A DNA stretch of 64,000 nucleotides from Acidobacteriota bacterium (GTDB taxonomy: Bacteria; Acidobacteriota; Vicinamibacteria; Vicinamibacterales; UBA2999): assembly GCA_021730945.1 (NCBI GenBank), contig JAKFYH010000042.1, positions 1 through 64,000 of the forward strand. The letters run 5' to 3'. Shown one piece after another: positions 58,263-64,000 of the stretch (position 1 is its first letter; each line of letters starts with the position of its first letter). The notes below the pieces were generated by a model that was given only the letters and a program-made list of their open reading frames with translations, made no database searches and was not told where the DNA came from. The position numbers and the translations under genes are program-made.

Positions 58263-61130
58263 ATGAATTGGAAGTCTTGGAGTGTAGTGGGACTGGCGAG
58301 CCTGGCACTGGTGGCCGTGCTGGCCGGTTCGGCGGCGGCGCAGCAGCAGACTGGCGCCATCACCGGCCGGGCCACCGATAGCAGTGGCGGCGCACTGCCG
58401 GGCGTGACTGTTTCCATCAGCAGCCCGAACATGATCGGCGGCGTTCGTACCGGTGTGACTGATGAACAGGGCGTGTATCGATTCACGCTGCTCAGCGGCG
58501 GCCAGTACAAGATTACGTTCGAGCTGCCGGGGTTCGCGACGTTGAACGTCGAGGGCGTCAGCCTGAACGCGGGTGCGACCGCCACCATCAACGGCAAGCT
58601 GGACGTGGCGGCGCTGCAGGAGAGCGTGACGGTCACCAGCCAGTCGCCGACCATCGACCTCGAGTCGGCCAACGTCGCGGTGAACTGGGATCAGCAGAAG
58701 CTCGACGACCTGCCATCGAGCCGCAGCCTGACCGGCCTGGTGTCGATGATTCCCGGCCTGTATGCCACGTCGTTTGACGTGGGTGGTTCCAACTTCGGAA
58801 CCGGCTCGGGTCCCGCGGCCCGCACCTTCGGCCGCGCCGGCGGCGGCGTGGTCAGCTACGACGGCATGATCTGGGACCAGACCTACGGCGACTTCGGCAC
58901 CTACGAAGAAGCGCAGATCACGACGGCGGCCAAGGGCGCCGACGCGATGAACCCGGGCGTGACCATGAACCTGGTGGTCAAGTCGGGCAGCAACACCTTC
59001 AAGGGCCTCGGTTCGGCCAACTACCAGTCGGGTGACTTCCAGGGCACCAACGTCACGCCCGAGTTGCTGGCCAAGGGCTACGCGCCCGGCGTCAACAAGT
59101 TCACCAGCTACAAGGACTACTACGGCGAAATCGGCGGGCCGATCCTGAAGGATCGCCTGTGGTTCTATGCCAGCCACCGCGACGCCTCGTCTGGTAACCT
59201 GATCCCCGGCTTCATCAGCCTGGCCGACCGCCAGCAGGTGGAGTTCTACACCAAGCTCCAGGATCCGACCGGCAAGGTCACCTACCAGGTGACCAAGAAC
59301 AACAAGTTGGAGGGAATGTTCCAGGTCGGCCGCAAGTGGCAGCCGTACCGCACGGCGAGCCGTTTCGTGCCGCTTGAATCGACGCAGAACCAGGACTCGT
59401 GGTCGTTGATCGGGCCGTCATTCAAGTGGCTGTCGATTCTCTCGTCGCGCGCCACCCTTGACGCCAGCCTGCAGCGTGGCGGCTACTGGTGGCCCGACGT
59501 GCCATGGACCAGCGACGTGCGCAAGAGCGACCTGTCGACGACCGCGGTCCGGGGCGCGTTCCTGGAGACCGATCGCGCGCCGCGGCGATGGCAGTACGGC
59601 GCGACGTTTGCGTACTTCGCCAACCTGTTCGGCAAGAACCACGAGCTGAAGACCGGCTACCTGGGCTGGCGCAATATCGCCGATACCGAGAACATCGGCT
59701 ATCCCAACCAGCAGCAGTACCGCTACCGCAGCCTCACCGGCGATGCCAGCTGCAACGAGGCCGCCAACTACGACGGTTGCTTCACGCGGCCCGACTCGGT
59801 GCTGGTCTACGACTACCCAAACACCACGGGCTCGGGCGAGTGGTACAACTCGGCCTACTTCAACGACAAGATCACGCTCAGCCGCAAGCTGACGCTGAAC
59901 ATCGGCGTGCGTTACGACCGTTACTCGAGCTTCCTGCCCGAGCAGGGCAACGAAGGCACCGGCCCGTTCGCCACCAAGAACATCTTCGCGGCGCAGGGCG
60001 AAAGCAACTACCCGGTCTACCAGACGCTGGTGCCGCGCGTGTCGGCGGTGTATGACCTGACCGGTGAAGGCCGCGTGGCGCTGCGCGCCAGCTACGGCCG
60101 CTACACCGGCGGCAGTTCCGGCGCCTCGGCCAACCCCGGTCCGGGCGCCGCCGACGTCAACCCCAATGCCATCATCACCCGGACCTACTCGAACTGGGAT
60201 GGCAGCATTCCCTACGTCCCGGTCGCGACCAACCTGACCGCCACCTCGGGCGGCGGCGCCAACCGGTCGATCGACAAGAACCTCAAGGGACCGTACGTGG
60301 ACGAGTACACCGCCGGCCTGGACCTCGGTCTGAGCCGCGTGATGACGCTGCAGTTCAACTACGTGCGCAAGTTGGACGGCAACGGTAACGTGACCATCAA
60401 CCAGGCCTACCCCTACGAGGCCTATACGGCGACCCGCACCGGCATCGACCCGGGCCGCGACAACGTCACCGGCACCGCCGACGACAAGACGCTGATCGTT
60501 TACTCGGTGCCCAACACCTATCCGACTTTCGGCCAGCTGATCGAGCGGACGATTCAGGCCGACGGCGACAACCGCTATCACGCCTTCGGCACCACGCTGA
60601 ACAAGCAGATGTCGAACAACTACTCGTTCCTGGTCGGCTTCGACGCCGACTACCGCGACCTGCGCGACCTCTCGCCGCGCAACCCGAACGAGGCGCTCCA
60701 CGGTCCGCAGGCCGGCGGCACGGGCACGACGAACTACCAGTTCTCACAGTCGTCGTGGAACTACGCGGTGCGCGTCAGCGGCAGCTACCAGTTGCCCTGG
60801 GGCATCATGCTGGCCACCTCGTTCCTCAGCCAGAGCGGCGAGCCGTTCTTCCGTGAGGTGCAGATTCGCGATGCCAGCAACACCAACATCGCGATTCGCG
60901 TCGAATCGCAAGCCGGCCGCTACGAGTGGACGAAGATCTGGGACAACCGGCTGTCGAAGCGCTTCAAGACCTTCGGCAACCAGTCGATTGAAGGGACCAT
61001 CGACCTCTTCAATTCGCTCAACACCAACACCATCACGGCCCAGACCAACCGCAATGGCTCGACCTACCTGCAGCCGACCGCGATCATCGCGCCGCGGGTC
61101 TTCCGCCTGGGTGTGAAGTACCGCTTCTAG
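58263..61130 (+). CDS. Oar-like TonB-dependent receptor
   Basis: 955 residues. Signal peptide (VGLASLALVAVLAGSAAAQ), an N-terminal carboxypeptidase-regulatory-like domain (about 30-110; ITGRATDSSGGALPGVTVSI, GVYRFTLLSGGQYKI), a plug (LPSSRSLTGLVSMIPGL, VVKSGSNTFKGLG) and a beta-barrel ending in GVKYRF with terminal Phe. Such receptors import large substrates across the outer membrane with TonB energy; the substrate is not deducible. A rho-independent terminator follows. Confidence 0.9.
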   Translation: MNWKSWSVVGLASLALVAVLAGSAAAQQQTGAITGRATDSSGGALPGVTVSISSPNMIGGVRTGVTDEQGVYRFTLLSGGQYKITFELPGFATLNVEGVSLNAGATATINGKLDVAALQESVTVTSQSPTIDLESANVAVNWDQQKLDDLPSSRSLTGLVSMIPGLYATSFDVGGSNFGTGSGPAARTFGRAGGGVVSYDGMIWDQTYGDFGTYEEAQITTAAKGADAMNPGVTMNLVVKSGSNTFKGLGSANYQSGDFQGTNVTPELLAKGYAPGVNKFTSYKDYYGEIGGPILKDRLWFYASHRDASSGNLIPGFISLADRQQVEFYTKLQDPTGKVTYQVTKNNKLEGMFQVGRKWQPYRTASRFVPLESTQNQDSWSLIGPSFKWLSILSSRATLDASLQRGGYWWPDVPWTSDVRKSDLSTTAVRGAFLETDRAPRRWQYGATFAYFANLFGKNHELKTGYLGWRNIADTENIGYPNQQQYRYRSLTGDASCNEAANYDGCFTRPDSVLVYDYPNTTGSGEWYNSAYFNDKITLSRKLTLNIGVRYDRYSSFLPEQGNEGTGPFATKNIFAAQGESNYPVYQTLVPRVSAVYDLTGEGRVALRASYGRYTGGSSGASANPGPGAADVNPNAIITRTYSNWDGSIPYVPVATNLTATSGGGANRSIDKNLKGPYVDEYTAGLDLGLSRVMTLQFNYVRKLDGNGNVTINQAYPYEAYTATRTGIDPGRDNVTGTADDKTLIVYSVPNTYPTFGQLIERTIQADGDNRYHAFGTTLNKQMSNNYSFLVGFDADYRDLRDLSPRNPNEALHGPQAGGTGTTNYQFSQSSWNYAVRVSGSYQLPWGIMLATSFLSQSGEPFFREVQIRDASNTNIAIRVESQAGRYEWTKIWDNRLSKRFKTFGNQSIEGTIDLFNSLNTNTITAQTNRNGSTYLQPTAIIAPRVFRLGVKYRF

Positions 61131-61190
61131 GGAGGCGCTCAGCAGTTCGCGCGTTCAGGAGACTGGACGAACGAGCAACCGTCGCGAGAA

Positions 61191-61219
61191 GGGGTGGCCG
61201 GCAGTCGGCCACCCCTTTT
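61191..61219 (+). terminator. Rho-independent terminator
   Basis: Perfect 10-bp stem GGGGTGGCCG / CGGCCACCCC with a 5-nt loop, followed by TTTT, 60 bp after the receptor stop. Confidence 0.85.
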
Positions 61220-61252
61220 CATGTACGACCGAAACCAGGGGAGTACCACGAG

Positions 61253-61333
61253 GTGGAGTACATCACTTACGATGAACGCCTGGCGGCCGTCGCGCGCGAG
61301 CACCGACTGCGCGTCGTCCAGCCGGGACGCTAG
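61253..61333 (+). pseudogene. C-terminal remnant of a PIN-domain (VapC-like) toxin
   Basis: 26 codons reading YITYDERLAAVAREHRLRVV and PGR before TAG. This is the usual final strand-helix-strand of VapC (…TYDxRLAxAAxxxGLxVxxPG), including the last catalytic Asp. No start or upstream catalytic residues remain. Found between the terminator and the convergent receptor gene. Confidence 0.55.
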
Positions 61334-61377
61334 TCAGCGCACCCACCAATCTGCGGCCCTGCCTGCGGTCGGCGGCG

Positions 61378-63564
61378 CTAGAAGCCCAGCACGTAGATCA
61401 GCTTGAAGCTGCGGCCGGCGTCAGGCAACAGATCCTTCAAGTAGTTCAGGTGATTGCGATAGAGCCTGTCGGTGGCGTTGTCGAGCCTGGCGGTCACGGT
61501 GTTCAGCACACCGCCGCGCACGAACGAGTACGACGCGAACGCCTTGCCGGTCACATAGCCTTCGGTGGGCGTCTCGGTGCCAAACACGCGGGTCTGCTCC
61601 GAGACGGCCTGCAGGCTGACACCGGTCTGGAACGCGTTCTTCTGATAGGTCAGCCCGCTCAGCACCCGGTAGGGCGGAATGCGCGGCAGGGCGGCACCCG
61701 ACGCCTTGAGTTCGCCCTTCACCCAGTCGTAGGTCATCTCCAGCGTCAGGCCGCCACCGAGCTTCACATCGCCGTGGGCCTCAATGCCAAGCAGCACGCT
61801 ATCGGCGGCGATGTTACGAACCACGGGAAACTCGTCTTCGAACTCGCCGGTCGGTTGCCGGAAGATGTAATTGCGGACGTCGTTGCGGAAGAACGTCAAC
61901 TCGCCTTCCAGCCTGGTGCTGCGGCCACGCAGCGACAGGTCAAAGCCCAACGCGTGCTCAGCCTCCAGGGCATCGTTGCCGACCTCGAAGGCCAGGTTAC
62001 CGGGGTGAGGGCCCAGGTAGTAGAGCTCCTCGAGCGCCGGATAGCGTGATGCCCGCGCCAGGTTGAGCGCAACGACAAAGTTGTCGTTGGCCGCCTGCGG
62101 CTTGAGCAGCAGGCCGGCCGATCCCGAGAACTCGGTGAAGTCGCGGGCCCGCAGGCCGCCGCCCGGCTCGTATCGTGTGTGATCGAGCCGCCCGCCAAAC
62201 TGGAACGTGGCGTGAGGCGACTCCACTTCTTCATAGAAGAAACCGGCAAACGCGCGCTGGTCGACCGGCGGCGACAGCGCCTCGTCGCCAATGGCGTCGA
62301 AGGCGCGGGTCATGAACCAGCCGCCGAAGCTGCCCACCAGGAAGCCCGTGCGCTTGTGCGACAGCAGCACCTCGCCCTCGACCGTGTTGTTGTGGAACGT
62401 GGTTCCCACCTCGGCGCCCTGGAGTTCGGAGTGCTGATAGCGGCGCACGCCGAGCGTGGCCCGATACGACTGCAGCCAGCCCGGCAGGTTCTGGGCGCCG
62501 GCGCGCACGCTGAAGGCGTGACGCTGCGGCGTGAGGCTGACCGTGCCCTCCTCCACCACGGGAATGCCGTACTTCGAATCGTCGTAACCGTAGCTGGCGC
62601 CGAGATACGACCGCTCACCCGTCCATGCCGCGCCGATCTGGCCCATGGCCATGCGCGACTCGGAGTTGGTGACCTCGCCTTCTGGCGTCGTGTAATTGCC
62701 GGCGCGATTGGTGGCGCCGCCGAAATGGAAAGCAAACTTGCCGTTGCCCACGTGCACATCGCCGGCGCCGCCGGCGGCGCCGGCATTACTGCCGTAGTTC
62801 ATCGTGATGTTGCCCGACGCGCCCTGGGTCTTCTCACTGGGGATGGAGTCGGTGATCACGTTGACGAGGCCGCCGATCGCATTGGCGCCGTACAGCAAGG
62901 TGGCCGGCCCGCGGACCACCTCGATGCGGCGGGCGGCCGCCGGATTGGTGGGCACGGAGTGATCGCCCGACTGGCTCGACAGATCGCCCATGCGCTGGCC
63001 GTCTTCGAGTACCGCCACGCGGTCGCCGTCGAGGCCGCGGATGATCGGCCGGGCCGACCCGGGCCCGAACTCCCTGATCGCCACGCCCGGCGCCTCGGAT
63101 AATGTCGCCGCCACCGTCGATTCGAGGTTCTTGGTCAGTTCCTGGCCGTCGAGCACGGTGGTCGGCTGGTACGACTCGAACTGCGGTCGCGCGTTGGGGC
63201 TGACCGACAACACCTCGGCAAAATGCAGGTCAAACTCGATCGCGAAATTCAAGGTCGTGGGCGTGGCGCCGACAGTCACTTCCGTGCGTTTGGTGCTGTA
63301 ACCCTCGGCGCGCACGCCGACGTGATACTGCCCTGGCGGAACACCGTCGAACACGTAATTCCCCGAGTCGTCCGCACGCACTTCGCGCCTGAGCTCGTCG
63401 ATCACCACGAGCGCTCCAGACATCGGCGCGTTGCTGTCGCCCTGGGTCACCTGGCCGCGCAGGGTGGTGCCGGTCTGCGCGGTGGCGGTGGCCACCGCCA
63501 ACACCGAGAACATGAGCATGCTGACACTGGCCAGCCGGATGAGGCGATGAGGGAACATGACCAT
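61378..63564 (-). CDS. TonB-dependent receptor with carboxypeptidase-regulatory domain
   Basis: 728 residues. Signal peptide (SVSMLMFSVLAVATATAQ), CarboxypepD_reg-like domain (about 30-110; LRGQVTQGDSNAPMSGALVVI, GNYVFDGVPPGQYHVGV), plug domain (VLDGQELTKNLESTVAATLSEAPGV, GLDGDRVAVLEDGQRMGDLSS, RRIEVVRGPATLLYGANAIGGLVNVI) and a barrel ending KLIYVLGF. The plug is of the common siderophore/vitamin/metal type (iron-, zinc- or B12-like). Substrate cannot be decided. Confidence 0.9.
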   Translation of the reverse strand: MVMFPHRLIRLASVSMLMFSVLAVATATAQTGTTLRGQVTQGDSNAPMSGALVVIDELRREVRADDSGNYVFDGVPPGQYHVGVRAEGYSTKRTEVTVGATPTTLNFAIEFDLHFAEVLSVSPNARPQFESYQPTTVLDGQELTKNLESTVAATLSEAPGVAIREFGPGSARPIIRGLDGDRVAVLEDGQRMGDLSSQSGDHSVPTNPAAARRIEVVRGPATLLYGANAIGGLVNVITDSIPSEKTQGASGNITMNYGSNAGAAGGAGDVHVGNGKFAFHFGGATNRAGNYTTPEGEVTNSESRMAMGQIGAAWTGERSYLGASYGYDDSKYGIPVVEEGTVSLTPQRHAFSVRAGAQNLPGWLQSYRATLGVRRYQHSELQGAEVGTTFHNNTVEGEVLLSHKRTGFLVGSFGGWFMTRAFDAIGDEALSPPVDQRAFAGFFYEEVESPHATFQFGGRLDHTRYEPGGGLRARDFTEFSGSAGLLLKPQAANDNFVVALNLARASRYPALEELYYLGPHPGNLAFEVGNDALEAEHALGFDLSLRGRSTRLEGELTFFRNDVRNYIFRQPTGEFEDEFPVVRNIAADSVLLGIEAHGDVKLGGGLTLEMTYDWVKGELKASGAALPRIPPYRVLSGLTYQKNAFQTGVSLQAVSEQTRVFGTETPTEGYVTGKAFASYSFVRGGVLNTVTARLDNATDRLYRNHLNYLKDLLPDAGRSFKLIYVLGF

Positions 63565-63725
63565 TCAAGGCTAACCGGATGGCCATCCCACCGCTACGCT
63601 ATGCCGCCTGGCGACGGCTATGGACCGATGAATGGTCGTTTCCAGTCGATGAACGGTTGCCCCACCCGGCCGGCACCGCCCCCGACTCTGGCGATTCCAG
63701 GGGCAAATGCTGCATAGTCTTCGGC

Positions 63726-64000
63726 GTGACGTCGTTGCTGCTTGCGGCCGTGCTCGCCATCGGCGAGATCGCCACGGGGCAGGCGCGTGCCACTGAAACC
63801 GGCCCCACCACCATTCCCGAAATGTGGGGCGCCTGGTGCGCCCGCTGCCACGCCGAGGATGGCACGGGACAGGTCAGCGAACCGACCATCACCGGCGTCC
63901 CGATGGACTTCACTGATTGCGCAGTGACGACGAGGGAGCCTGACGCCGATTGGGAACGCGCGATCGCAAAAGGCGGTTCCGGCGTCGGCCTGTCGCCGGA
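63726..64000 (+). CDS. Exported cytochrome c, N-terminal part (runs off the window)
   Basis: 91 codons from a GTG at 63726. Signal peptide (SLLLAAVLAIGEIATG), then MWGAWCARCHAEDGTG with a CxxCH heme site. The end is outside the window, so size and class are unknown; the spacing suits a small class I cytochrome c. A TAGTCT box is 5 nt before the start. Confidence 0.75.
   Translation, partial: MTSLLLAAVLAIGEIATGQARATETGPTTIPEMWGAWCARCHAEDGTGQVSEPTITGVPMDFTDCAVTTREPDADWERAIAKGGSGVGLSP

Overview
The window is high-GC bacterial chromosome. I infer an Acidobacteriota member, probably of the Vicinamibacteria type, from the gene mix: three Ser/Thr kinases with beta-propeller (PD40) tails, an Oar-like TonB receptor with an N-terminal carboxypeptidase-regulatory domain plus a second TonB receptor, many exported peptidases (S8, S9, M13, M14, M24, M28), a VPS10/BNR propeller protein and a DUF2911 protein. 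No rRNA, tRNA or CRISPR was recognised, so the assignment rests on family content only.

Layout. 1-3.9 kb is an accessory strip: the tail of an IS3-type transposase whose inverted repeat cuts a DUF2779/RecB-like nuclease gene, a NucS-like nuclease, a 50-residue ORF coupled to a C39-like cysteine protease, an EEP-fold hydrolase and a frameshifted helicase remnant. 3.8-8.2 kb is a four-gene operon joined by ATGA overlaps: MoxR ATPase, unknown protein, metallopeptidase-vWA protein and a divergent SAM synthetase. 8.2-19.7 kb holds a basic-tailed protein, an exported PLP enzyme, a 1087-residue subtilase fusion, a triple-repeat secreted protein, a FitAB/VapBC pair and a sodium:solute symporter. 19.8-24.1 kb is a compact six-gene cluster (flavin reductase, methyltransferase, FolB, pteridine-reductase-like SDR, PLD-family enzyme, CYTH protein). 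24-34.6 kb carries a class C beta-lactamase-like protein, cysteine synthase, e(P4)-type phosphatase, kinase 1, methyltransferase, DUF2911, glyoxalase-fold protein, M13 peptidase and a nucleotidyltransferase pair. 34.7-40 kb has two tandem paralogous kinases. 40-41.6 kb has a VOC protein and a MazF-like toxin-antitoxin pair. 41.8-64 kb is mostly exported functions: VPS10 protein, a palindromic-repeat array with its REP-associated tyrosine transposase, M24 peptidase, glutamine cyclotransferase, alpha/beta hydrolase, M14 peptidase, an HD-GYP/GGDEF protein, S9 peptidase, cytochromes, a PCuAC-like protein, M28 peptidase and two TonB-dependent receptors.

The most distinctive feature is a family of REP-like palindromes. 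Each has a 5' GGAG tetranucleotide and a hairpin with a TTCA- or TTTA-like apex. They occur as a 16-copy, 37-bp intergenic array beside a RAYT transposase gene, as six in-frame 48-bp copies in the exported N-terminus of the adjacent M24 peptidase, as a degenerate copy in the N-terminus of the VPS10 protein, and as a 60-bp head-to-head pair inside the activation segment of two Ser/Thr kinases. A second theme is transcription architecture: about a dozen genes have a TANNNT or CATAAT box only 5-8 nt before the start codon and no ribosome-binding site, suggesting leaderless mRNAs.
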